A stretch of 64,000 bases of DNA from an uncultured Flavobacteriales bacterium. GTDB taxonomy: Bacteria > Bacteroidota > Bacteroidia > Flavobacteriales_G > NORP312. Below the pieces are notes generated by a model. That model made no database searches. It was not told the DNA's origin and was given only the letters and a program-made list of their open reading frames with translations. The position numbers and the translations under genes were made by a program. Of this stretch, positions 38,284 to 48,634 are shown piece after piece (position 1 is the stretch's first letter; each line of letters starts with the position of its first letter). The DNA lies in contig CAJQPE010000028.1 in the NCBI GenBank assembly GCA_905480125.1, positions 1 through 64,000 of the forward strand. Reading direction: 5' to 3'.

Positions 38284-39642
38284 TTACGGTTGAGTTATTC
38301 CCCAATTATTTTCGAACTCACAGGTTGAGAAAGTGTTATCAATTTTAATATATGTTTTTACAGCTTTTTTTGTAATCCAGTTGGCCAACTTTTCAGCCTG
38401 TTTCTGAACTTTGGCAGCTTCTTTAATCCGCTGATAATCATCATCCATATTAACAATATGTGGATCGGTTCTAGACATAATCTTTACCAAACGATAAGCT
38501 TGCGAGCCATCAGGTAACTGCGTTGCTATTGGTTTAGAAATATCCCCTTCTTCCATTTTGTCAATTGTAAAAGAAAGCGTTGCGTCCATCTGTCCTAATT
38601 GAGCCATATCGAATTTGCTAGCGCCTGTCATATAGTTTATTAACCTACCTCCGTTTTGTTTTGTTTCTTCATCATCTGAGAATAATGTTGCGGCAATTCC
38701 AAAATTCAAAGTATCTATCTCATCTATTAGGCTAGTTATGCTATCTAATTGATTTTTTGCTTTTACTAAATCGTAAGGATTCACTTTTGGTGACAACAAA
38801 ATATGTCTGATTTCGTATTCCTCACCTCTTCTGTTCAACACTTCCATAATATGATACCCATACTCTGTTTCGATTACTTCAGAAAGGTCACCTACTTTTA
38901 ATTTTCTAGCTGCATCTGCAAATTCAGGTACAAAGTTATCTAGGAGCATATATCCCAAAGACCCTCCTTGCGCAGCAGATCCGGGGTCAGAAGAATATAA
39001 TGTTGCAATTACCTCAAACTTCGACAAGCCGGCTAAAATATCTTTTCGATATCCCTCTAATTTTATTTTAGCTATCTCCTTTTCTCTATCACTAATTTTT
39101 GGTTTGATAACAATTTGTGCCAATTCTACTTCAGAATTAATGTAAGGTAGGCTATCTTTTGGAATATTCTTAAAGTAATCCTTAACTTCTGACGGTGTTA
39201 ATTCAATTCCATCCATAATTTTTTGTTCCATCATCTGAACTAAAATCTGGTCACGAATTACGTCATGAAACTCTGCCTTAATTTCTAAAATCGATTTATT
39301 ATAGAATTCTTCTAATTTTTTTTCGGACCCAATTTGTGAAATAAAATAAGCTAATCGCCTTTGCATCTCAGACTCTATTTGATCTTCGCCAACCTCAATA
39401 CTATCAAGCTTAGATTGGTGCAATAAAAGTTTTTGGTACATAATATCTTCATACAAATTACATCGGGTTTCAATTGTTGTTGGGGCACCACTTTGGATGT
39501 ATTGTAATAATTGAGTTTCGACCTCAGACTTCAAAATAATTTCCTCGCCAACTACACCAACTACTTTGTCGATAATATCGCCTTTTTGCGCCAAAACAAT
39601 TGTGGATAATATTACTAATAAGACGGTAATTAAATTTTTCAT
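38284..39642 (-). CDS. SurA-like periplasmic peptidylprolyl isomerase
   Basis: Signal peptide; SurA N domain 'DKVVGVVGEEIILKSEVE'; parvulin domain 'LYSSDPGSAAQGGSLGYM...EYGYHIMEVL'. Confidence 0.88.
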   Translation of the reverse strand: MKNLITVLLVILSTIVLAQKGDIIDKVVGVVGEEIILKSEVETQLLQYIQSGAPTTIETRCNLYEDIMYQKLLLHQSKLDSIEVGEDQIESEMQRRLAYFISQIGSEKKLEEFYNKSILEIKAEFHDVIRDQILVQMMEQKIMDGIELTPSEVKDYFKNIPKDSLPYINSEVELAQIVIKPKISDREKEIAKIKLEGYRKDILAGLSKFEVIATLYSSDPGSAAQGGSLGYMLLDNFVPEFADAARKLKVGDLSEVIETEYGYHIMEVLNRRGEEYEIRHILLSPKVNPYDLVKAKNQLDSITSLIDEIDTLNFGIAATLFSDDEETKQNGGRLINYMTGASKFDMAQLGQMDATLSFTIDKMEEGDISKPIATQLPDGSQAYRLVKIMSRTDPHIVNMDDDYQRIKEAAKVQKQAEKLANWITKKAVKTYIKIDNTFSTCEFENNWGITQP

Positions 39643-40542
39643 CTATTCTTCTTTCAAAAATATTTCGAATTTCTCCTGCATTAACGCATTCTTATATATC
39701 TGATTGTGCATCGTTTTAACAAGGTCTAGCTTTCGCTGATTAAGCAAAATATTACTAATGTTTTCTTTTTCTAAAGCTAGAGGTGAAATACTATCTTTCA
39801 TCAAGTATTCATCAATTCTTAGCAAATGTAAGTAATACTCATCTTCAAATTGTAGGTGTTGATTTTCTTTTAAAAAGTACTCAATATTTAGTGTTTTGAT
39901 ACCTGACTGCTTTTGCAATTCTTTAAAATAAATCCATTGTGCTGTGTCTAAAATAAATGTACTTGCATATTGAAAGCAATAGTCCTTTAACTCCACGAAT
40001 TCCTCCTCGCCACCATCTATAAACCAATTAATTGCTTCGTCTTTTTTAGGTACATTTTTCTCTAGTTTAACGTAGTTACCTCTTAAGATGTAGTCTTTTA
40101 GTTCGAAGTTCTTTTTATTTGCATCATAATAAACCTTTATTTCATCCTCAGAAACTAAGGTATCTAACTTCTGACGAATCAGCTCTCTTTCATATGCATA
40201 AACGATTCTAGAAGAACGATATTCGTTTACTTCATTGTCAATTTCGGCTTCTTGTTCCTCTGGCAAGTTATATTCCGCTTGAGCCAAAATCAGCTCTTCT
40301 CTAACCCAGTTATCAATATAAGATTTGATTATTGAAATACTGTCTTCAGGAGATTTATTATCTGCAACTAATCCAACAATATCATCTTCATAAAGATACT
40401 TATCGAAAACTCTAGCTATAGGGACTTGTTCTTCTTTCTGCCGATTAGAACATGAAGGCATCATAAATAAAATGAAGACTGAAACTATTAATAAACGTTG
40501 CAAGCAGGGATTACTTGTTAACCTTAGCAAGGACATCTTCAT
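39643..40542 (-). CDS. Lipoprotein related to the SurA/PpiC family (no clear parvulin domain)
   Basis: Lipobox 'LFMMPSCSN'; 'YEDDIVGLVADNKSPEDSISIIKSYIDNWVREELILAQAE' SurA-N-like; located between two PPIases; 32-nt overlap with the upstream gene. Confidence 0.65.
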   Translation of the reverse strand: MKMSLLRLTSNPCLQRLLIVSVFILFMMPSCSNRQKEEQVPIARVFDKYLYEDDIVGLVADNKSPEDSISIIKSYIDNWVREELILAQAEYNLPEEQEAEIDNEVNEYRSSRIVYAYERELIRQKLDTLVSEDEIKVYYDANKKNFELKDYILRGNYVKLEKNVPKKDEAINWFIDGGEEEFVELKDYCFQYASTFILDTAQWIYFKELQKQSGIKTLNIEYFLKENQHLQFEDEYYLHLLRIDEYLMKDSISPLALEKENISNILLNQRKLDLVKTMHNQIYKNALMQEKFEIFLKEE

Positions 40543-42502
40543 TTACTTTCACAACATATTTTGCACGAAGTTCTTTAATCCATTCTTCTTCCAAATGTTT
40601 TTGATAATCTGCTGTGACCAAACCTTTACATTCTGATAATGATTTTGTCATAGGATCAATGACCTTTTTCACATTAACGAATTTCACTTTACCTTCGGGT
40701 GCTGGTATACCATATATGCCTTTTGCCCAGATAACTTTATCAACAACCTCGTTGTCACCTTTTTGGTACTTGTCGCCTTCAATAAAGCAATTAAGTTGCG
40801 AATCAACATTTAACTGCTCCATGATGTACTCATCTGAGTATCCTTTTTTAGCTTGTTTTTTGATCAATTTCTTAGCACTCGTAGCGATTTCAGCATTTTC
40901 GCAAGTATAAGTTGAAGCTTCAATACGTTGTTCCCACATATAATTTGCTCTATTTAATTCGAAGAAATTTGCCAAGCCCGCTGAGTCTTTAACTGCTTTT
41001 GACCACACTTTATTATCCATTAATTCGAACAACAAAATACCATCGTTATATTCTCGCATTAAGAGATTAAATTCGATATATTTCGCTTCTAGTAATCCAT
41101 TCTCAAAATCGATACAGGCTTCATCAGAAAACGATTTGAATGCTCCTTGAATGAATTCATCTTTGGACACTTTTGCATATCTTCTCTGCGTTTTTTGTAA
41201 GTATTTAGCAAACTCTTGTTGCGTTATGTTTTTTGATGTTTTCGTATATTTCTCATCAGTTAACGTAAACATTATACTTTGTAAATCCTTGGCTAATTCA
41301 GCCACCCATTTTCCTTGTTTATAACTTTCATCTAATACTTTGTAAAATTCCTGAAGAGATGTTTCATCTAATTTATAGCCAGCATCCACTTTAATCTTTG
41401 CTATGAGTGATGATTTACTTTTTGTTGAACGACCATCTTTAGCTATTTTATTTTTGATTTCGTTCTCTGAATCTTCAAAAGATTTTGTTTCTTTTCTTTC
41501 TACTCTCTTAATAATATGCCAACCATACTTAGTCTTAATTGGGGCAGCAATATCGCCATTCACTTTAAGAGCGAAAGCTGCAGTTTCAAATTCCTCAACC
41601 ATTCTACCTGACCCAAACCAAGGTAATTCTCCACCCCTTTTTGCAGAACCTTTATCTTCGGAATACAGTTTAGCCAATTGTTTAAAATCTTCACCTGCCT
41701 TTAGTTTACCATATATTTCTTCAATCTTTACTTTTTTCTGAACTGCCTGATCTGCTGTCATGGCTTTCGGTGTTGCCACCATTATGTGGGCAGCTTTAAT
41801 TTCCCCTCTACTCTCTCTCTTATCGTATACTTTTAAGATATGATAACCAAAACGAGTTCTAATTACTTTCGAAACTTCACCTACTGGGGTAGTAAATGCG
41901 ACCGTTTCAAAATTATATACCATTTGAAAAGCAGTGAAATAGCCTAAATCTTCAGCGATAACTTCTTTATCTTTTGCTTTGTCTGGAGTTTTAGATTCTA
42001 GCATTATTTTTTCAAAATCAGCATTTTTCTTTGTTGCCTTCTGACGTAACACTTTAATTCTGGCATAAGCTTTCATGGTGTCAGCCGGAGTTGGATCACT
42101 CGGCAGCACAACTAAAATATGCTTCGCTTTAACGTCAAATCTCAATCTATCATATGCTTCTTTTATCAGTTGCTCAGTAATTTCTCTATCTTCTAAATAT
42201 GGTTTAGCCAATTGTTTCCTGTAACCAGCTAATTCGTCAATAAATGCTTTATCTGTATCCATTTTCAGCACAGTGGCTTCCTTAACTTTTAACTTAAAAT
42301 TTATAAAAAGATCTACATAGTCGTCAATCGACTGTTCGTTTTGATCTTGCAAATTCGAATTATTTTTATTGTAGATGTTTTCAAATTCACCTATTGACAC
42401 TGGATCTCCTCCAATTGTCATCAAAATTTCTTCACCTTTTTGGGCAAAAAGTGTACTACCCAAAAAAATCATCACCACAACTAAACCAACTATATTTTTC
42501 AT
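40511..42502 (-). CDS. PpiC/SurA-type peptidylprolyl isomerase with two parvulin domains
   Basis: Two parvulin modules: 'AKHILVVLPS...TRFGYHILKVYD' and 'AAHIMVATPK...TKYGWHIIKRVE'. Confidence 0.9.
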   Translation of the reverse strand: MKNIVGLVVVMIFLGSTLFAQKGEEILMTIGGDPVSIGEFENIYNKNNSNLQDQNEQSIDDYVDLFINFKLKVKEATVLKMDTDKAFIDELAGYRKQLAKPYLEDREITEQLIKEAYDRLRFDVKAKHILVVLPSDPTPADTMKAYARIKVLRQKATKKNADFEKIMLESKTPDKAKDKEVIAEDLGYFTAFQMVYNFETVAFTTPVGEVSKVIRTRFGYHILKVYDKRESRGEIKAAHIMVATPKAMTADQAVQKKVKIEEIYGKLKAGEDFKQLAKLYSEDKGSAKRGGELPWFGSGRMVEEFETAAFALKVNGDIAAPIKTKYGWHIIKRVERKETKSFEDSENEIKNKIAKDGRSTKSKSSLIAKIKVDAGYKLDETSLQEFYKVLDESYKQGKWVAELAKDLQSIMFTLTDEKYTKTSKNITQQEFAKYLQKTQRRYAKVSKDEFIQGAFKSFSDEACIDFENGLLEAKYIEFNLLMREYNDGILLFELMDNKVWSKAVKDSAGLANFFELNRANYMWEQRIEASTYTCENAEIATSAKKLIKKQAKKGYSDEYIMEQLNVDSQLNCFIEGDKYQKGDNEVVDKVIWAKGIYGIPAPEGKVKFVNVKKVIDPMTKSLSECKGLVTADYQKHLEEEWIKELRAKYVVKVNEDVLAKVNK

Positions 42503-42559
42503 TTATTCAATTTTTTCATTGCCATAACGGCATACAAAATTATTTATTTTAGATTCTTA

Positions 42560-44035
42560 TCAAAATCCTGCCTTCATACTATAATTAGGTGCTTCCCTTG
42601 TGATTGTTACACCATGAGGATGACTTTCTCTTGATCCTGCAGAAGTTATTCTAACGAACTTAGACCCTGCAAGTGATGAAATATCTTTTGCCCCGCAATA
42701 TCCCATACCAGCCCGAAGTCCACCTATTAGTTGGAATACAACTTCGGCTAGTGTTCCTTTATATGGAACCCTTCCTGAAATTCCTTCAGGTACTAACTTT
42801 TTAATATCTGCCTCCATATCTTGGAAATAACGATCTTTTGAGCCTTGCTGCATCGCTTCTATTGAGCCCATACCTCTGTAGGTTTTATATTTTCTTCCTT
42901 CATATATTATTGTTTCGCCGGGGGACTCTTCAACCCCTGCAAAAAGAGAACCTGCCATTATGCAGCTAGCGCCACCAGCCATTGCTTTAACTATATCGCC
43001 AGTGAAACGAACACCACCATCTGCAATTAATGGAACACCTGTTCCTTCTAGAGCCTTCGCAACATCCATTACAGCTGTAAGTTGAGGAACTCCCACACCT
43101 GCGATAATTCTCGTTGTGCATATAGAGCCAGGTCCAATTCCTACTTTGACCCCATCAGCACCTGCATCAATTAGATACTTTGCCGCTTCGGCTGTAGCGA
43201 TATTCCCCACAACAACATCCAATGTTGGATGAGCTGATTTTACTTTTTTCAAAGAATCAACTACTCCTGCGGTGTGCCCATGGGCTGTGTCAATAACTAC
43301 AGCATCTACTCCTGATTTCACCAAAGCATTAACACGCTCAACAATATCTGCAGTAACTCCTAAAGCCGCTGCAACGCGCAAACGACCATATTCATCTTTG
43401 CAGGCATTTGGACTCACTCGAATTTTGATAATATCTCTAAAAGTAATAAGTCCAACCAGCTTTTTATTATCGTCAACAATTGGTAACTTCTCAATTTTAT
43501 GTTCTTGTAAGATATCCTCTGCTTTGGAGAGGTCGTCTTTTTTCGTAGCTGTAACTAAGTTTTCTTTAGTCATGACCTCTTCAATAGAACGACTCATGTT
43601 TTTTTCAAAGCGTAAATCTCTATTTGTTACAATTCCTATCAATGTTTGATCATCTTCAATTACAGGAATCCCTCCGATAGAATTCTCCTTCATCAATTGT
43701 AACGCATCTCCGACATTAGCAACCTTTGAAATCGTTACAGGGTCTTGAATCATGCCGCTTTCGGAACGCTTCACTTTTCGCACTTCGGCTGCTTGTGCCT
43801 CAATAGACATGTTTTTATGCAATACGCCAATTCCCCCTTCTCTGGCCATAGCTATAGCTAATGCCGATTCTGTAACAGTATCCATTGCTGCTGAAACTAT
43901 AGGCGTATTAATAGTTATATTTCGGGTAAATTTAGATGCAATACTCACCGTATGCGGCAACACCTCCGAGTAAGCCGGAACTAATAAAACATCATCATAC
44001 GTTAATCCTTCTACAATTTGAGCCATCGTGTTCAT
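42560..44035 (-). CDS. guaB: IMP dehydrogenase
   Basis: '[17 protein letters not shown]', CBS pair, catalytic loop '[20 protein letters not shown]'. Confidence 0.98.
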   Translation of the reverse strand: MNTMAQIVEGLTYDDVLLVPAYSEVLPHTVSIASKFTRNITINTPIVSAAMDTVTESALAIAMAREGGIGVLHKNMSIEAQAAEVRKVKRSESGMIQDPVTISKVANVGDALQLMKENSIGGIPVIEDDQTLIGIVTNRDLRFEKNMSRSIEEVMTKENLVTATKKDDLSKAEDILQEHKIEKLPIVDDNKKLVGLITFRDIIKIRVSPNACKDEYGRLRVAAALGVTADIVERVNALVKSGVDAVVIDTAHGHTAGVVDSLKKVKSAHPTLDVVVGNIATAEAAKYLIDAGADGVKVGIGPGSICTTRIIAGVGVPQLTAVMDVAKALEGTGVPLIADGGVRFTGDIVKAMAGGASCIMAGSLFAGVEESPGETIIYEGRKYKTYRGMGSIEAMQQGSKDRYFQDMEADIKKLVPEGISGRVPYKGTLAEVVFQLIGGLRAGMGYCGAKDISSLAGSKFVRITSAGSRESHPHGVTITREAPNYSMKAGF

Positions 44036-44151
44036 GTTTCAGATTTCGACTAAAGTCCGCGAAAATAATCATTTTAAGCCGTTTAAATGTATCTACTTTT
44101 AAGATAATTTAAGGTATAATATAAATTTCTGTCAAATAATTGTGCGATGTA

Positions 44152-44182
44152 TTGCCTATTGTTTAAAATAGTACGACATTTG
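44152..44182 (+). promoter_or_regulatory. Putative Bacteroidetes promoter upstream of rpsP
   Basis: TTG at 44152-44154, 20-bp spacer, GACATTTG at 44175-44182 (near TAnnTTTG). Motif match only. Confidence 0.35.
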
Positions 44183-44243
44183 CCGCCTGAAAAAAATTAT
44201 TTAACCGCAGGTTCTACGAGATGGAACCGTAACAATAAAAAAT

Positions 44244-44963
44244 ATGGCTACGAAAATTAGATTACAACGTCACGGTAAAAAAGGAAAACCATTTTTCCAT
44301 ATTGTGGCTGCTGACACAAGGTCGAAAAGAGATGGTAAATATATTGAGCGATTGGGCTCCTATAATCCCAACACAAATCCAGCAAGAATAGATATTGATT
44401 TTGACAGATGTTTAAGCTGGCTAAAAACTGGTGCAGAAAGAACTGATACCGCTAACGCGATTTTAAAATATAAAGGTGTTGTTTACAAATATCATTTGGA
44501 TAGAGGTGTGCTTAAAGGAGCTATGACTCAAGATCAAGCTGATGCGAAGTTTGACAAATGGATGAAAGAAAAAGATGCTAAACTTGAAGGTCAAATAGGA
44601 AATATTGCTAAAGCAATAGATGCAGATACAAAAGCAAAATTTAAAGCTGAAACTGAAATTAAAGAAGCTCGAGCTAAAATACTATTAGCTAAATCATCTG
44701 AGTTAGCGGCGGCTGCGGCGGCTGAAGTTGCTGCTGCAAATGCACCAGAAGAAACTACTACTGATGAAGCACCAGCAGCAGAAGCTGCTAACGAAGAAGC
44801 TACGCCTATTGCTGAAACTCCAGCTACTGAGGAAGCTGCTCCAGCTGAAGAAGTAAAAGAAGAAGCTCCAGCTGTTGAAGCGAAAGCTGAAGAGGCTCCT
44901 GCAGCTGAAGAGGCAAAACAAGAGGCACCTGCTGAAGATAAAAAAGAAGAGGCTGCTGAATAA
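44244..44963 (+). CDS. rpsP: 30S ribosomal protein S16 with long Ala/Glu/Pro-rich C-terminal extension
   Basis: 'MATKIRLQRHGKKGKPFFHIVAADTRSKRDGKYIERLGSYNPNT' S16 core; acidic low-complexity tail from about residue 155. Confidence 0.97.
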   Translation: MATKIRLQRHGKKGKPFFHIVAADTRSKRDGKYIERLGSYNPNTNPARIDIDFDRCLSWLKTGAERTDTANAILKYKGVVYKYHLDRGVLKGAMTQDQADAKFDKWMKEKDAKLEGQIGNIAKAIDADTKAKFKAETEIKEARAKILLAKSSELAAAAAAEVAAANAPEETTTDEAPAAEAANEEATPIAETPATEEAAPAEEVKEEAPAVEAKAEEAPAAEEAKQEAPAEDKKEEAAE

Positions 44964-44986
44964 TTTAGCGCTTAATTAGATATTAG

Positions 44987-45016
44987 AAAGCCACGCAATT
45001 TTTGTGTGGCTTTTTT
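44987..45016 (+). terminator. Rho-independent terminator between rpsP and rimM
   Basis: AAAGCCACGC-AATTTTT-GTGTGGCTTTTTT. Confidence 0.8.
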
Positions 45017-45027
45017 ATTTTTACAAA

Positions 45028-45558
45028 ATGAATAAACAAGATTGTTTTAAATTAGGGTATGTAATAAAACGCCACGGTTTTAAAGGAGAGTTGAGCATTA
45101 AATTCGATTGTAAAACGCCTGATTACTATAAAGAAATTGAGGCCATCTTTATTGAGATTAATGAGCAATTAATTCCATTCTTTATCGAACGGTTGCGCAT
45201 AAATAATAAAGGGATTGCGACAATCAAATTAGAAGATGTTATTAATGATGATGATTCTGGGCCATTGCTAAAAAAAAGCGTATACCTTCCGCTGAATCTG
45301 CTGCGAGAAGACACAAGCTTGGCGGGGGGGTTAAATGAACTAATCGGATTTACCGTAGTTGACAAGACGCATGGAAATATCGGAAAGCTGGCCGATATTA
45401 TTGATCAAACTGCACAGGTTATTTTACAAATAGATAATAATGGGACAGATATTTTGATTCCCGCAGTTGATAATTTTCTTAAGAGTATTAAAACAGAAAC
45501 AAAAACTATTGAGATTGAAGCGCCCGAAGGATTAATCGAATTGTATCTTGGAGAATAA
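45028..45558 (+). CDS. rimM: Ribosome maturation factor RimM
   Basis: 'FKLGYVIKRHGFKGELSIKFD' and PRC-barrel tail 'DILIPAVDNFLKSIKTETKTIEIEAPEGLIELY'; ATG at 45028 preferred over 45004. Confidence 0.94.
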   Translation: MNKQDCFKLGYVIKRHGFKGELSIKFDCKTPDYYKEIEAIFIEINEQLIPFFIERLRINNKGIATIKLEDVINDDDSGPLLKKSVYLPLNLLREDTSLAGGLNELIGFTVVDKTHGNIGKLADIIDQTAQVILQIDNNGTDILIPAVDNFLKSIKTETKTIEIEAPEGLIELYLGE

Positions 45559-45586
45559 GATAGCTTCGATTCAGATTAAGTATAAT

Positions 45587-46285
45587 ATGATTTTCAAATT
45601 CAAACAATTTTCGATTGACCAAACCAACTCTCCATTTAAAATTGGAACTGATGGAGTATTGGCTGGGGCACTTTGCACAGTAAACACCTCTAAAAAAATT
45701 TTAGATGTTGGAACCGGAACAGGTCTAATTGCGTTGATGTTGGCCCAAAGGTGCAACGCGAAAATTGATGCAATTGAAATTAATCAAATTGCTTTTAACC
45801 AAGCGAAACTCAATTTTAAAAACTCACCTTGGGTAAATAAAATTAATATTCATCATTGTGCTTTACAAGAATATAATCTAGGCATGAACTATGATTTAAT
45901 TATTAGTAATCCCCCCTTCTTCCAAAGCTCACTTAAATCTGATGTTGAGAGTAAGAACCAAGCGCGCCATATCGATTCATTAAAACTCGCTGAACTTGTA
46001 AGAATATCAGCGGGTTTATTATCATCAGCAGGAAAACTGTGCTTAATTTACCCCGTTGAACAAGGTGAACAGAGCATTCTACTAGCTAAAGAACAGGGGA
46101 TGTATTGTACTAGAATTGTAAGTATTAAACCAACACCAGATAAAAAAACGAAGCGCTTATTTCTAGAATTCGAATTCTCCGATATTCCAGCAATAAGAGA
46201 GGAACTTATTATCGAACAAACCGGAAGGCATCAGTACTCAGAAGCTTATAGAGAACTAACTCAAGAATTTTATCTAGATTTATAA
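45587..46285 (+). CDS. tRNA1(Val) (adenine37-N6)-methyltransferase-like
   Basis: 'ILDVGTGTGLIALMLAQR' SAM motif and NPPF 'DLIISNPPFFQSS'; likely ATG near 45587 rather than the TTG at 45548. Confidence 0.88.
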   Translation: MIFKFKQFSIDQTNSPFKIGTDGVLAGALCTVNTSKKILDVGTGTGLIALMLAQRCNAKIDAIEINQIAFNQAKLNFKNSPWVNKINIHHCALQEYNLGMNYDLIISNPPFFQSSLKSDVESKNQARHIDSLKLAELVRISAGLLSSAGKLCLIYPVEQGEQSILLAKEQGMYCTRIVSIKPTPDKKTKRLFLEFEFSDIPAIREELIIEQTGRHQYSEAYRELTQEFYLDL

Positions 46286-46286
46286 A

Positions 46287-46983
46287 ATGAAAAATTTTCT
46301 TAGTTCATTTTCTTATTTCATTCCTCTTTATTTACTCTCAAATATTTGCTCAATTAAACCCGGCAACACAAGAATACACCAACTCTGAAATTGAAGATAC
46401 AGCAAAGTTGTTAAAAAAGGGCAAAATCAAACCAGGATATTACGTTAAGGGTATAGATACAACATTTACATTTTTAATTGATTTCAAAAATTCAAAAAAA
46501 ACAAATTCACACCTTTTCTGTGTCGAGTTAATAGGAAAGGATTCAATTAAAATTATTTACCCTAAAGATATTAGTTTCTATTCGGTGAATGGTAAATCTT
46601 ACAAAAAACATATTAATAATAAAAATCATTTTTTTATTGAAGAACTTGAGATTGGTAAAGTCAAGTTATACCAAAGGGGCAAAATTCCATGTGACTACAA
46701 AAATCTCTATTATATTTTGTTCGAAAATGAGAAAGATTATCTCATTTTAGATGCAGACGCAGAAGATATAGAAATAGTTAGATTATCAACTGGTTCGAAC
46801 GGGAATTCTAACGGCTCAGCTACAATAGGAATTTCTAGTTCTGGACAGAACGAAAAATTCAAATCATTTATTAGAACTTACTTTAATAGCTGCGAATCAG
46901 TTGTTAATATGGTTCGAGCTGACCTCCTTACTGTAACTGATTTACAAAGTATTGTGTCTAGATATAATAAGTGCTCAGACTAA
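46287..46983 (+). pseudogene. Secreted hypothetical protein with a 1-nt frameshift in the A-tract right after its start codon
   Basis: ATG at 46287 leads into a short frame ending at TGA; removing one A from A5 (46290-46294) gives MKIFLVHFLISFLFIYSQIFAQLNPATQEYTNSEIEDTAKLLKKGK... joined to the 46408..46983 ORF. Confidence 0.6.
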
Positions 46984-48326
46984 TACCCGACAAACTCTGT
47001 ATCTTTCTCTGTAAAACTAATACCATGTTGGGATAACTCTTCCAGCATAGGTTTATAAATTTCCTTCGTTACCGGAACATGAACGCCCGGAGTTTTAATT
47101 ACCCCATTGAGCACTAATTTAGTTGCTATTGCGACCGGTATTCCCACCGTTTTTGCCATTGCTGTATAGGTTTGGTCATCTCCTATGCAAACCATAGATG
47201 ATTCTTTTTGGTGTTTCTTTCCATTAAGCTCATAACCGAACTTATGCCACATAATTATCATGTCTTTGTCATCTTCTTCTAATGACCATTTTTCTTCTAA
47301 AATTTTTTGTAGAATTTGTGCAGGAGTTGCATCCTTCATTCCAACTTTTTTTTCACTAAAAATACCCAACCATTCCAATTTTTCGAATACATGGGTGTCG
47401 TCCCACAATCTCAACTGATACTTCAATTTTAATTCAACTGAATCATTTGGATTATACGGAAGAAACGAATTAATAAATTGCCGATATGTCATCTCTTCAG
47501 AGCCCTCCAAGATATAGGAATCATCAGTTGCACCTAATTGGACAAAACAATCCCATGCTCTGCAAAAACCCCTCTTTCTTAATGTCCCTCTATATATAGT
47601 GGGGATATCGTCTAATCCATAGACACTTCTATATCCTAGCGAATCTCGATTAGCATAACCTTCAAACTCACCATGCCCGTCAATATCTATTAGCTCTGTT
47701 CTTCTAAATAATTTATTGTAAGGAACATATTTGTATCTTCCCTCTTGAAAAAATTTTGCTGCACCGCCTTGCCCTGCTAGCACAACATTTCTGGGGTTCC
47801 ACGTAAACTTATAATTCCAAGGATTATTATCACTTTCAGGCGCTACCAATCCACCTGTAAAAGATTCAAAAATGAGCATCTTTCCGCCAGTATCCCTTAT
47901 CTCATCTAACACATTCATTGCGGATAAATGATCTACGCCGGGATCAACGCCAATTTCGTTCATTACAACAACACCTGCAGCTTTAGCATCCTCATTTAAT
48001 GCTTCCATTTCTTCAGAAACATAACTTGCAGTTACCATTGACTTTTTGAGATTAATGCAGTCTTTGGCAACTTGAACATGCATACTCGCAGGAAGCATGG
48101 AAACAACTATATCAGAATTACTTATTTCTGCAACTCGTTGCACTGCATTATTAATGTCAAACTCTATCGCATTAGCATTTTCATGACCACTAATTTTTGA
48201 TTGCGCCAGTTCCAACGAAAGGTCAGCCACTGTCAAATACCAGTTCTGTTCCGCTGAATTTTCAAGCAGATACTTAATCAATGATGAAGCTGACCTTCCG
48301 GCCCCTATTAATAATATTTTACGCAT
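46980..48326 (-). CDS. Saccharopine dehydrogenase family protein
   Basis: 'ILLIGAGRSASSLIKYLLENS', 'MNEIGVDPGVDHLSAM', 'FESFTGGLVAPESDNNPWNYKFTWNPRNVV'. Confidence 0.93.
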   Translation of the reverse strand: MRKILLIGAGRSASSLIKYLLENSAEQNWYLTVADLSLELAQSKISGHENANAIEFDINNAVQRVAEISNSDIVVSMLPASMHVQVAKDCINLKKSMVTASYVSEEMEALNEDAKAAGVVVMNEIGVDPGVDHLSAMNVLDEIRDTGGKMLIFESFTGGLVAPESDNNPWNYKFTWNPRNVVLAGQGGAAKFFQEGRYKYVPYNKLFRRTELIDIDGHGEFEGYANRDSLGYRSVYGLDDIPTIYRGTLRKRGFCRAWDCFVQLGATDDSYILEGSEEMTYRQFINSFLPYNPNDSVELKLKYQLRLWDDTHVFEKLEWLGIFSEKKVGMKDATPAQILQKILEEKWSLEEDDKDMIIMWHKFGYELNGKKHQKESSMVCIGDDQTYTAMAKTVGIPVAIATKLVLNGVIKTPGVHVPVTKEIYKPMLEELSQHGISFTEKDTEFVGY

Positions 48327-48418
48327 AAGTATATTTTAGATGGGTGCTAATTTAGCTTTTTAATCTAAGCAAGTATATTTATTATCTTGGTCGCTTAATT
48401 AATTATCAACAACATATT

Positions 48419-48511
48419 ATGAAGGGGATTCTCATCAAGTTTATTACTATCTTTTACACGCGGATCGTTGACCTTTTTACAAAATTCAAAGTTGGTTTTT
48501 TACTCTTCTAG
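48419..48511 (+). CDS. Possible 30-aa hydrophobic/basic peptide
   Basis: ATG...TAG encoding MKGILIKFITIFYTRIVDLFTKFKVGFLLF in an intergenic region; no homology evidence. Confidence 0.2.
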   Translation: MKGILIKFITIFYTRIVDLFTKFKVGFLLF

Positions 48512-48634
48512 AATTGATTTGTTTCATATCGAATTAAATGAAGTTAGACAAAACAAAATACACACTTCCTTCGTGCGGATTAATAATTATAATGAGAAGG
48601 ACCGGAAAATAGTAAAAAACTAAATTAGTACCTA

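Noticed and set aside
38284-39642. Naming this gene surA
   Set aside because: SurA-like architecture is clear but one of several paralogs; orthology to E. coli surA cannot be established by eye.
40614-41741. + strand ORFs (98 and 112 aa) antisense to the PpiC gene
   Set aside because: Fully overlapped by a clear CDS with two parvulin domains; no independent support.
43272-43649. 125-aa + strand ORF antisense to guaB
   Set aside because: Fully inside guaB; Ser/Thr/Leu-rich mirror translation of a conserved gene.
44703-44921. 72-aa Ser/Phe/Cys-rich minus-strand ORF
   Set aside because: Antisense shadow of the low-complexity Ala/Glu tail of rpsP.
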